The position numbers and the translations under genes are program-made. From positions 1,426,001 through 1,490,000 of the forward strand of contig NC_010676.1 of the NCBI RefSeq assembly GCF_000020125.1: a stretch of 64,000 nt of DNA, given 5' to 3'. This DNA is from Paraburkholderia phytofirmans PsJN (GTDB lineage: Bacteria; Pseudomonadota; Gammaproteobacteria; Burkholderiales; Burkholderiaceae). Positions within the stretch are counted from its first letter, which is position 1, and each line of letters starts with the position of its first letter. Shown here piece by piece: positions 33,548 to 41,579 of this stretch. The notes beneath the pieces were generated by a model. That model did not search any database. It was not told the DNA's origin and saw nothing but the letters and a program-made list of their open reading frames with translations.

Positions 33548-34570
33548 TCACAGCGGCGCCCCGCCGAACGCCTGACGCTGCGCGAGCGACACGAAGGCCT
33601 GCGCGTCGCGCGCCGCCTGCACCACCGCCGCCATGCCGAAGAACTCGTGCGTCGCGCCCCGATAGTTGCGATGCTCGATGGGCACGCCCGCGCCGTGCAG
33701 TTTCTGCGCGAGCTTCTCGCCGTCCGAGCGCAGCGGATCGATACCCGCCGTCACGATCACGGCCGGCGGCAAGCGTGACAGATCCGCGCTCACCACGTCG
33801 ATCAACGGACTGGTGAGATCGCTCTCGCTGTTGATCACGTTATGCATGAACCACAGCATCATCGACTTGTTCAAGGGTTTGGCGTTGCGGTTCTCTTCAT
33901 AAGAGATCGACACGATGTTGTTGCTCGCCACCGGATAGATGAGCGCCTGGTGCATCGGCATGCGGATGCCGGTATTGCGCGCGCGGATCGCTACGTTGAT
34001 CGCCAGATTGGCGCCGGCGCTCTCGCCCATGATCGCGATCTTGTCCGGATTGCCGCCAAGGTTCATCGCATTGCCGATCAGCCAGCCCCATGCGGCGAAC
34101 GCGTCGTCGTGCGCGGCGGGCAAGCGGTGTTCGGGCGCCTGGCGGTAATGCGCGGACACCACGATGGCGCGGCTTTGCGCGGCCATCGAGCGTGGTGTGG
34201 CGTCGTAGGTATCGAGATCGGCGATCACCCAGCCGCCGCCGTGGAAATACAGAATCAGCGGGAACGGCCCTTCGCCTTGCGGCGTGTAGACGCGCGCCGA
34301 AATACTGCCGGCCGCGCCCGGAATCAAGATGTCCTGGTCACGCACCGCTTCAAGCTCCAGCGCGGGCCGCGCGCTGAATGCCGGGTCCTGCATGAGTTTT
34401 TTGACGGCGTCGGCAGGCGTGGGCTGCTGCCTCGCCTCCTCCACCGTGCAATCTTCGATGGGCTTCGGGTCGAGACTCTTGAGCGCCTCGAGCACCGCTT
34501 TCATGTCAGGATCGGCATGTCCCGTTGGATCCATGCCGACCATGCCTTTGATCGTATCGCCGAGTGTCAT
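33548..34570 (-). CDS. Alpha/beta hydrolase, hormone-sensitive lipase family
   Basis: 340-residue esterase. The HSL oxyanion motif HGGGW and nucleophile GESAGA are present, with a following aspartate in AGIDPLRSDGE and histidine in ATHEFFGM. Such enzymes hydrolyse short-chain esters of hydroxy or aryl acids. No signal peptide, so it is cytoplasmic. The start at 34570 is chosen because MTLGDTIKGM starts a plausible N-terminal helix; a longer form has a poor lead. It converges on YjbQ with 16 bases between. Confidence 0.9.
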   Translation of the reverse strand: MTLGDTIKGMVGMDPTGHADPDMKAVLEALKSLDPKPIEDCTVEEARQQPTPADAVKKLMQDPAFSARPALELEAVRDQDILIPGAAGSISARVYTPQGEGPFPLILYFHGGGWVIADLDTYDATPRSMAAQSRAIVVSAHYRQAPEHRLPAAHDDAFAAWGWLIGNAMNLGGNPDKIAIMGESAGANLAINVAIRARNTGIRMPMHQALIYPVASNNIVSISYEENRNAKPLNKSMMLWFMHNVINSESDLTSPLIDVVSADLSRLPPAVIVTAGIDPLRSDGEKLAQKLHGAGVPIEHRNYRGATHEFFGMAAVVQAARDAQAFVSLAQRQAFGGAPL

Positions 34571-34687
34571 GTCCGTGCTCCTGCGCAAAGTGAGGGGCAC
34601 GGATTCATCGGAGGCTTTCACGACGGGCGCTCGACAACCGTGCATGCGGTCAATTTCAGCAAGGGCTATACCCGTGAATGGCGAGCC

Positions 34688-36856
34688 TTACGGTTCACAC
34701 GCCACGAGCGCGTGCAGTTCGTCGATATTGAAGGGCTTGGCGAGTATCGCCACGCCAAGGCGTCGCGCGCGTTCGAGTTCGTCCGCGTAGCCGGTCATCA
34801 AGGCGATCTTCTGCGACGGCCACGCGCTGCGCACCTTCTCCGCGAGGTCGATGCCATTGAGTTTGCCCGGCATCTGGATGTCGGACAGCACGAGTTCGAA
34901 GCGCGCGCCACCCGTGAGGACGTCGAGCGCCTGGTCGGCGGTCAGCTCGTGGCGCACCTCGCAGCCGAAAGTCTCCAGCACCGCCGCCACGCCTGCCGCG
35001 ACTTCTTCGTTGTCTTCGACCAGCAGTACGACCCCGCTCGGCGGCGGCACCGGCGCCGGCACTGTCTCGGCTTGCACGACCGTTGTCTTGCGGCGGTCGC
35101 GATAGCGCGGCAGATACATCCTCACCGTCGTGCCGCTGCCCGGCACGCTGTCGATCCTCGCCGTGCCGCCCGCCTGTTCGCACATGGACAGCACCTGTGC
35201 AAGGCCGAGGCCGGTGCCCGAACCACGCAGCTTGGTCGTGAACAGCGGCTCGAAGGCGCGCCGCGCGACGGCTTCGGGCATGCCCTCGCCGTCGTCGGTA
35301 CAGGCGATCAGCACGTATTCGCCGTCGGGCAGCAAGGTGTCGCTGCCGACCAGCCGGTTGTTCTGGCAACGAATCACGAAGCGGCCGCCGCGCGGCATCG
35401 CATCGCGCGCGTTGACGGCCAGATTCATGATGGCGAATTCCAGATCGGTCGGATCGGCCAGCACCTGCCAGACGTTCTCGACCATGTTCAAGGCGAGCTC
35501 CACGTTGTCGCCGAGCGCGGCGTCGATCAGAGGCGCGGCGGCGGGCAGCCACGTGGCGAGATCGAGCGGCTGCTGTTTGAGCGGCTGCTTGCGCGCCACG
35601 CTCAGAAGGCGCCGCGTGAGCGATTCGGCGCTGGCGGTGGCGCGCTCTACCGCGAGCACTTCTTTCTCGACGTTGTTGAAGCGCTTGAGCCGCGCGAGCT
35701 CCGTGTTGGCGGAAACGACCATCAGCAGATTGTTGAAATCGTGCGCGACGTTGGCGACGAGATTGCCGAGCGCGCCCATGCGCTGCAGTTGCCGGCTCGA
35801 AGCTTCGGCGGACAGACGCATCGCCACTTCGCCCTGCCAGCGTTCCCACGCGCGGCGCTCGCCTGCCAGTTGACGCAGCGAGTAGAACACCAGCAGCCAG
35901 ATGGCGATGCAGGGCAGCGCCGTCAGTGCAGCGATCATGACGAAGTGCTGCCGCCATGCTTTACCGATGGACGAAGTGGCGTAAGCGCTCATCACATAGA
36001 GCGGATAGTCGCCGACGCGGCGAAACGCCAGCAGCCGCTCCACGCCGTCCACCGTGGAATCCAGACGGACGTGGCCAAACAGTTGTCTGTCGCGCAACGC
36101 CTGGGTGAATTTGCTTCGCGGGCTGGGCTGCGCGCCCGCCGGCCACGGCGGATAGCGCACCAGCAGGCTGCCGTCCTGGCGATACAGGCCCAGCGCGAGC
36201 GACGCATCGCCGTTGGTCAGCTCACGATAGAAGCGCGAGAAGTACTCGTTGCGCAGCGCCACCGAGACCACGCCGAGGAACTGGCCGTTGTCGTCCGAGC
36301 GGCCCGTCGCGGTGGTAAACACGTTGGTTTGCGAGAGCGGGCCGAACATCGGCAGAGAAAAATACGGCTGCGGGCGCATCGCTTTCGCGCTGATGAAGTC
36401 CTCGCGCTGCGCGATCGACAGGGCCGGCGCGGGATACGTGCGGCTCGACACCAGCAGATCGCCTTTCGCGCCAAGCAGATAGATCGACGAAACCTGCGGA
36501 AAGTCGCCACCGATTCCGTGCAGACGGTCGTGCAGCATCGCTTCGCGCGCGCGGATCTGCGCGTCGTCGTCATTGCCGAGCAGTTCGACGATGCGCGAGG
36601 ACATCTGCTGGTTCAGATCCATCACCTTGACGGCCTGTTCCTCGGCGACGCGCGCGAGCCGGTCGATCATGTCGTTCGAATCGGCAATCCGGCGCTGGTA
36701 GTCGAAGTAGCCGTAGGCCGCAAGACAGATCAGAGGAAAGGCAATCGACACAGCGAGGACGATCAGCAGCATGCGCCGCGTCGCCGCGAAATTGCGCGAC
36801 GGCATGGGGAAATCGACTGCTGCACGTTCCGCACGTTGCACGGTCACGATCTCCAT
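34688..36856 (-). CDS. Membrane hybrid sensor histidine kinase with C-terminal receiver
   Basis: 722-residue sensor protein. After a first membrane helix (about residues 30-50) comes a periplasmic double-Cache-like domain (about 55-295) and a second helix (about 300-325). The histidine kinase core follows with the box LVANVAHDFNNLL (H372), then NLAVNARDAM, DDGEGMPEA and GSGTGLGLAQV of the ATPase domain. A receiver domain with D659 in VLSDIQMPG ends the protein. The start is the ATG at 36856, with GTG at 36868 as alternative. No cognate response regulator is adjacent. Phosphotransfer partners are unknown. Confidence 0.92.
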   Translation of the reverse strand: MEIVTVQRAERAAVDFPMPSRNFAATRRMLLIVLAVSIAFPLICLAAYGYFDYQRRIADSNDMIDRLARVAEEQAVKVMDLNQQMSSRIVELLGNDDDAQIRAREAMLHDRLHGIGGDFPQVSSIYLLGAKGDLLVSSRTYPAPALSIAQREDFISAKAMRPQPYFSLPMFGPLSQTNVFTTATGRSDDNGQFLGVVSVALRNEYFSRFYRELTNGDASLALGLYRQDGSLLVRYPPWPAGAQPSPRSKFTQALRDRQLFGHVRLDSTVDGVERLLAFRRVGDYPLYVMSAYATSSIGKAWRQHFVMIAALTALPCIAIWLLVFYSLRQLAGERRAWERWQGEVAMRLSAEASSRQLQRMGALGNLVANVAHDFNNLLMVVSANTELARLKRFNNVEKEVLAVERATASAESLTRRLLSVARKQPLKQQPLDLATWLPAAAPLIDAALGDNVELALNMVENVWQVLADPTDLEFAIMNLAVNARDAMPRGGRFVIRCQNNRLVGSDTLLPDGEYVLIACTDDGEGMPEAVARRAFEPLFTTKLRGSGTGLGLAQVLSMCEQAGGTARIDSVPGSGTTVRMYLPRYRDRRKTTVVQAETVPAPVPPPSGVVLLVEDNEEVAAGVAAVLETFGCEVRHELTADQALDVLTGGARFELVLSDIQMPGKLNGIDLAEKVRSAWPSQKIALMTGYADELERARRLGVAILAKPFNIDELHALVACEP

Positions 36857-37148
36857 AAAGGTCAACACAGGTCAGGCACGCCCAGGGACGCCATGGCACG
36901 GCGTACTCGCCGCATGTTCGTGCGCTGTTTCTTTTTCCCTGAATTTACCGCACTTCAGCGGTTCTCCATAGTGCGCCGGCCACGGATACCGGGATTGCGG
37001 GGAGCGCGCAGGTGGGCACATGACTTGCTGAACGACAGGAGTTCTACAACCGGAAAGCGTGCTGCATTGCGGCGTGCTCATGCGGGTTGCGCTGCTTGCG
37101 CTGATTTGCGCTGCGCTTTTTCACTCCACCGTCCGCGAGGAACCGGCC

Positions 37149-38714
37149 ATGCCTACGACTGCCCGATGCGTCGCCAAGCTCTCGCAATTGCGAACCGACC
37201 GCGCTCAACGTGTCGTGGTGAACGACGAAAAGATTCTGCTGGTGCGCGACGGCGATACCGTGCACGCCTACTCCGCCGATTGCCCGCACGCGGGTGCGCC
37301 ACTCGAAGAAGGCGCGCTCTGCCACGGCCGGATCATCTGTCCGTGGCACAAGGGGACCTTCGACGCCGCCACCGGCAACGTGCTCGAACCGCCCGCGCTG
37401 GTCGGGCTCGATCGCTATCCGGTGGTGGTGACCGGCGACGACGTGATGGTCACGCCGGAAAAGATTCCACAACCAGCGCGCAACGCCAACGCCAAAGAAC
37501 CGCATTACGTGGTGATCGGCGCGGGCGCGGCAGGCGCCGCCGCTTGTGCGGCCCTCCGCGAATCTGACTTTAGCGGCCGCATCACGCTTGTCGGCTATGA
37601 ACCGCATGCACCTTACGACCGCACCGCGCTGAGCAAATTCGTCCCATCCGGTGAAATGTCGCCCGTCGACGTCCCTCCGCTTCTTGCGCCGGACTGGCTC
37701 GAGCGGCACGACGTCGAGCGCATCGTGCAGAAGGTTGCGCGGCTCGATGTGCCCGCCCGCATGATTCATTTCGAAAACGGCGCCGCACTGACGTACGACA
37801 CGGCCTTGCTTGCGACCGGCAGTGTGCCGAAGCTTCCCCATATTCCTGGTGTGGAACTCGGCGGCGTGCACGTGCTGCGCAGTCTCGACGATGCCGCCGC
37901 GCTCGTCGACGCCATCGGCGACGATGCCGGCCAGACTCAGGTCGTCATTCTGGGCAGCAGCTTCATCGGACTCGAAACGGCTGCAGCGCTGCGCAAACGC
38001 GGCACGCCAGTCACCGTCATTTCGCCGGAGAAAGTGCCGTTCGCGCGGCAGTTCGGCGAGCGCGCGGGCGCGATGTTCCGCGCGCTTCACGAGCGCAACG
38101 GCGTGGTATTCCATCTGGAAGCGAAGGTCGCTTCGCTCGAAGGCGAAGAAGGCAGCGTGCATCAGGTGATGCTCGAAAACGGCGAGCATGTCGCCGCCGA
38201 CATCGTGCTATTGGGCACGGGTGTGACGCCGGCCACTGGTTTTGTCGAAGGCCTGCCGCTGCAAAAAGACGGCGGCGTGCTCGTCAACGCGGGCATGCAG
38301 GCCGCGTGCGGTCTCTACGCGGCGGGCGATATCGCCGTGTTTCCGCTGCATGAAGATCAGGAACCGGTGCGTATCGAACATTGGCGCGTTGCCCAGCAGC
38401 ATGCGCGCATTGCCGCGCAAAACATGTGCGGTGCGCGGCATCGCTATGCCGGCGTGCCGTATTTCTGGACCTATCATTTCGGCAAGAACTTCGAATATCT
38501 CGGCCATGCGAGCGAGTGGGACGAGATCGTGACCGACGGCGACCTCGATCGCCAGCAATTCCTCTCGCTGTACCTGAAGGACGACAAGGTGGTCGCCGTA
38601 CTTGCCTGCGAACGCGAAGCGCAGACCGCGCGTCTGATCGATGCCATGAGAAGCGGTGTGTCGCGCGCGGATGCGTTGGCAATCGTCGGCGGCGCTTCGT
38701 GCGTCACGAAATGA
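37149..38714 (+). CDS. Rieske-domain FAD-dependent oxidoreductase
   Basis: 521-residue fusion protein. The N-terminal Rieske [2Fe-2S] domain has ligands C45 and H47 (CPHAG) and C64 and H67 (CPWHKG). From about residue 115 comes a two-nucleotide-site FAD/NAD(P)-binding part: VVIGAGAAGAAAC, then VVILGSSFIGLETAAALRKRG and GLYAAGDIAVFPL. It resembles AIFM3/Nfrl- or ferredoxin-reductase-like enzymes that pass electrons between NAD(P)H and an iron-sulfur partner. The start at 37149 is chosen for GAGGAA in front and for the domain start; an upstream extension is hydrophobic but unlikely. Confidence 0.92.
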   Translation: MPTTARCVAKLSQLRTDRAQRVVVNDEKILLVRDGDTVHAYSADCPHAGAPLEEGALCHGRIICPWHKGTFDAATGNVLEPPALVGLDRYPVVVTGDDVMVTPEKIPQPARNANAKEPHYVVIGAGAAGAAACAALRESDFSGRITLVGYEPHAPYDRTALSKFVPSGEMSPVDVPPLLAPDWLERHDVERIVQKVARLDVPARMIHFENGAALTYDTALLATGSVPKLPHIPGVELGGVHVLRSLDDAAALVDAIGDDAGQTQVVILGSSFIGLETAAALRKRGTPVTVISPEKVPFARQFGERAGAMFRALHERNGVVFHLEAKVASLEGEEGSVHQVMLENGEHVAADIVLLGTGVTPATGFVEGLPLQKDGGVLVNAGMQAACGLYAAGDIAVFPLHEDQEPVRIEHWRVAQQHARIAAQNMCGARHRYAGVPYFWTYHFGKNFEYLGHASEWDEIVTDGDLDRQQFLSLYLKDDKVVAVLACEREAQTARLIDAMRSGVSRADALAIVGGASCVTK

Positions 38715-38742
38715 ACAACCGGTAACCTGAAGGAGAAACGCC

Positions 38743-38925
38743 ATGACAGAACACAAGGAAAAGCACCCGCACTCGAACAAGAGCGAAAAGCAGATCGACA
38801 AGCAGGTCGAAGACAGCTTCCCCGCCAGCGATCCGCCTTCCACCGGCGGCACCACGAAGATCGTCCCCGACAAGGATGCCGCTTCGAAAGACCAGTCGGC
38901 CGCAAAGAAGCCGGCTGCACACTAG
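38743..38925 (+). CDS. Small charged protein of unknown function
   Basis: 60-residue, very hydrophilic protein, rich in lysine, serine and aspartate. It includes IDKQVEDSFPASDPPSTGGTT, a pattern seen in small stress-type proteins of Burkholderia. It is probably disordered. GAAGGAG precedes the ATG. It lies 28 bases after the Rieske flavoprotein gene and just before a terminator, so it ends that transcript. Confidence 0.8.
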   Translation: MTEHKEKHPHSNKSEKQIDKQVEDSFPASDPPSTGGTTKIVPDKDAASKDQSAAKKPAAH

Positions 38926-38954
38926 GCCGCGCTGAGCCGCGTCAAGCGGAGATG

Positions 38955-38989
38955 AACCGCCCTGCCGCTTTGCCGGTAGGCGGTTTTTT
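38955..38989 (+). terminator. Rho-independent terminator of the Rieske flavoprotein operon
   Basis: AACCGCC at 38955-38961 pairs with GGCGGTT at 38979-38985, and a run of T follows on the plus strand. It sits 29 bases after the small charged protein and before the convergent permease gene. Confidence 0.85.
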
Positions 38990-39068
38990 CAATGATGTAT
39001 CGTGCCGTTCAGACGCGCTGTGAGCATCGCCGGGCAAAGAGAACACCTTTCAGTGAAATCGTGGCGAC

Positions 39069-41102
39069 CTAACCGTTGACCACGATGGGCAGTACTTTCT
39101 CGGTTCCGCTTCTCGCCGAATCGACACGCCGGCAAGCCGCGAGAATTTCCTGCAGCGTGCTCGCATAACACTCCGCCCCGACAGCGCTTCGCAGATCTGC
39201 GCTCCACTTCTCCGTATCCTGCGCCGCCCACAATCCAACCACGATCGACACGTTCGGCAATCGTGCGCGAATGCGCCTGACCAGATAGCGCAAATGCGAC
39301 GGGACACCGTCGATCTGCAAGTAGAGAATGCAGACGATGCCGACATCGTCCGCGTCGAGTTGATCGATCGACGCGCGCGATGCGGCCTCATGCGGCAACG
39401 CACGTGACGCAAATCCGTGCTTGGCTAGCAACTGCAACAGGATAGTGGTCGCTAATGCGTCGAGCGGGCCGCGTCCGGGAATGCACAGCACGCGGCTGCT
39501 CGCAGCGACCGGCGACTGGTTCGTTGCATGAGTTTCTTCCGAATGGCCTGACGTAACGGACGGCGGATTCGCTGCTTCAGTTCGTGCAACATTGGATTCG
39601 TCGGAAGCTGCAGGCGACAACGGCCCTGCCGCACTCCAGTTTTCGTTCGCGGCAGAGGTGACCGGCTCGCGGTCGTCATAACCGTCGAGGCCGTCCACGA
39701 GGTCGTTCGTCGTCGCCTCGATGCGCGCAAGCTGCGTCGCCGTGACGCTCCCGCGCATTACGTCGTTGGCCGCGAGCTGCAGGCCCTTGATCGCGACCTC
39801 GTCGTAGTACGAGGACAAGGAGCGCTCGCGCAGCAGCAGTTCTGCTTGCTCGATCGCTTCGTCCGGGTCGCCCGCCAACGCACGCTGATAAAAGTTTTCC
39901 ACGGGCGTCAGCGCGGGCTGGTCGCCCAGCAGCACGTCGAGAAACTCCAGGCGCCGCACATGCCGGCCGAGTACGAGCAAACAAAGCGTCAACGGCGTGG
40001 ACAGAATCAAGCCTATCGGCCCCCAGATCCAGCTCCAGAAAATCGCGGCCACCACGACCGAAAACGGCGAGAGCCCCGTGCTGCGTCCATACAGCAGCGG
40101 CTCGACGATCTGCCCGACTAGTACTTCCACGCTGACGAACAGCGCCAGCGACCAGATCGCCATTGTCCAGCCCGGACTCACCGCGGCGGCGAGCGCGGTG
40201 GCCAGCGTGGCCGAGATCCATATGCCGACGTAAGGCACGAGCCGCAGCAGCGCCGCGAGAATGCCCCACAGAATCGGACTCGGCACACCGATCATGAACA
40301 GGCCCGTGCCGATGATCACGCCGACGCCCGCATTCAGCCCGAGTTGCGAAACGAAGTAACGGCTCAAACGCCGCGCGGCTTCGTCCATCACCGTGGTCGT
40401 GCGGTGCAGGTCGCGCGAGCCGAACAGACGGATGGCGCGGTCGCGTAGATCGTCGCGTTGCAACAGGATCACCACCATCACGACGAAAACGATAAACGCC
40501 GTTTCAAGCGGACTGATCGCCGGCGACAATACGCGTCTCGCAAGTTCGAATGGCGTCGGCACCGGCTCGCGCACTTCGACGGGCACGGCAGCGGGCTCGC
40601 TGGCTGTCGAACGCGCACTGTCGCGAGAGGCCGGGCCACGCTGAGGCGCCGGTTGCGGCGGCTCGACCGTCGCGCGCTGCAGCGCTTGGCCTGCCGCACT
40701 CGCAAAGCGGTTCAGTTTGCCGATGGTCAAACTGTGCGCCGTCTCCATCTTCTGCTCGATGGTGGCCTGATAACGTGGCATGCCGGCCGCAAGATCGGTC
40801 AGTTGCGTGGCAATCACCGCGCCGAGCATCCCGATCACCGATACCGAGATCACCACGGCGGCGAACACCGACGCCACATGCCCAAGCCGCAAACGCATCA
40901 ACGCATTGGCGAGCGGCGCGACAAGAAAGCTGAGCAGGATGGCGAGCGTGATCGGGATCAGTACGGCGCTCGCGAAGTACAGGCAAGCGACCACCGTCAC
41001 GCCCACCGCGAGCGAGATCAGGCTGTCCAGGCTGAAGGCCGTGGCGGGCGCTCGAATGTGCGTGGCCGGTCTCACGCCGCGCGGTTCGGGGATGTCCTTC
41101 AT
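39069..41102 (-). CDS. AI-2E family transporter with an added C-terminal domain
   Basis: 677-residue inner-membrane protein. The first 400 residues carry the AI-2E/UPF0118 pattern with about eight hydrophobic helices, a periplasmic-like soluble insert (residues about 120-200) and VIIGTGLFMIGVPSPILWG and VAAIFWSWIWGPIGLIL. After a Ser/Thr/Ala-rich linker (about 480-535) comes a soluble domain of about 140 residues with a Rossmann-like start RVLCIPGRGPLDALATTILL. That part resembles B12-binding-like folds, but lacks the cobalamin histidine motif. Typical family proteins end near residue 370-400, so this is an extended member. The substrate is unknown. Confidence 0.85.
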   Translation of the reverse strand: MKDIPEPRGVRPATHIRAPATAFSLDSLISLAVGVTVVACLYFASAVLIPITLAILLSFLVAPLANALMRLRLGHVASVFAAVVISVSVIGMLGAVIATQLTDLAAGMPRYQATIEQKMETAHSLTIGKLNRFASAAGQALQRATVEPPQPAPQRGPASRDSARSTASEPAAVPVEVREPVPTPFELARRVLSPAISPLETAFIVFVVMVVILLQRDDLRDRAIRLFGSRDLHRTTTVMDEAARRLSRYFVSQLGLNAGVGVIIGTGLFMIGVPSPILWGILAALLRLVPYVGIWISATLATALAAAVSPGWTMAIWSLALFVSVEVLVGQIVEPLLYGRSTGLSPFSVVVAAIFWSWIWGPIGLILSTPLTLCLLVLGRHVRRLEFLDVLLGDQPALTPVENFYQRALAGDPDEAIEQAELLLRERSLSSYYDEVAIKGLQLAANDVMRGSVTATQLARIEATTNDLVDGLDGYDDREPVTSAANENWSAAGPLSPAASDESNVARTEAANPPSVTSGHSEETHATNQSPVAASSRVLCIPGRGPLDALATTILLQLLAKHGFASRALPHEAASRASIDQLDADDVGIVCILYLQIDGVPSHLRYLVRRIRARLPNVSIVVGLWAAQDTEKWSADLRSAVGAECYASTLQEILAACRRVDSARSGTEKVLPIVVNG

Positions 41103-41247
41103 TTGCGCAAACCTGTCCGGTTGTGTTCGGTACCCGTTCCTGTCAGACGGGACGTGCGAGGCGAATTGCGCACGCCGACGCGCTGTAGTGCATCGCGCAT
41201 GTGGTCAACCTTCGCGTTCAACCTTCTGTCGCGTTGCGATAGCGCGC

Positions 41248-41427
41248 TTACTTCACAGGCTCGCCGGAATCCGGCCCACTTTCCACCGGCGGCGCTTCCT
41301 TCTCTATCTCGGCGCGTGCCTGATCCCAGTACTCGTCGGGCGTACCCTTGGGATCTTCAGCTTGCTCCCACAGGTAATAAGCGCGCATGCGGATTTGTTC
41401 CTCTTGAGAGGTTTGTTCCTGTTCCAT
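41248..41427 (-). CDS. DUF2934 domain protein (short)
   Basis: 59-residue protein found by reading the minus strand. Its sequence begins MEQEQTSQEEQIRMRAYYLW and continues with EDPKGTPDEYWDQARAEI, which matches the short DUF2934 helical motif. The start is supported by a strong ribosome site AGGTGATC just before ATG 41427. It is transcribed in the same direction as the AI-2E and glgX genes. Its function is unknown. Confidence 0.8.
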   Translation of the reverse strand: MEQEQTSQEEQIRMRAYYLWEQAEDPKGTPDEYWDQARAEIEKEAPPVESGPDSGEPVK

Positions 41428-41579
41428 TTGATCACCTCGGTTGAACCTGGCGTGGGCCGATGTCGGCTACTGTACTGCGCGCAGCCGCCGCAAAAATAGC
41501 GGCTCGCGCGCAGTTGCTAACAATCGAGCAAGCGCTATACCCGGCGCGCCAGTTCGACTGCGTTTCACGCCCGGGTCCG

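Noticed and set aside
33842..37567. Very long plus-strand open frame, 1241 codons
   Set aside because: It lies opposite an esterase and a hybrid kinase with clear motifs, and its own translation is Arg/His-rich without any domain. It is a high-GC antisense shadow.
41483..41504. Hairpin AGCCGC/GCGGCT between glgX and DUF2934
   Set aside because: The T-run on the minus strand is in the loop and not after the stem, so it cannot be called a terminator.
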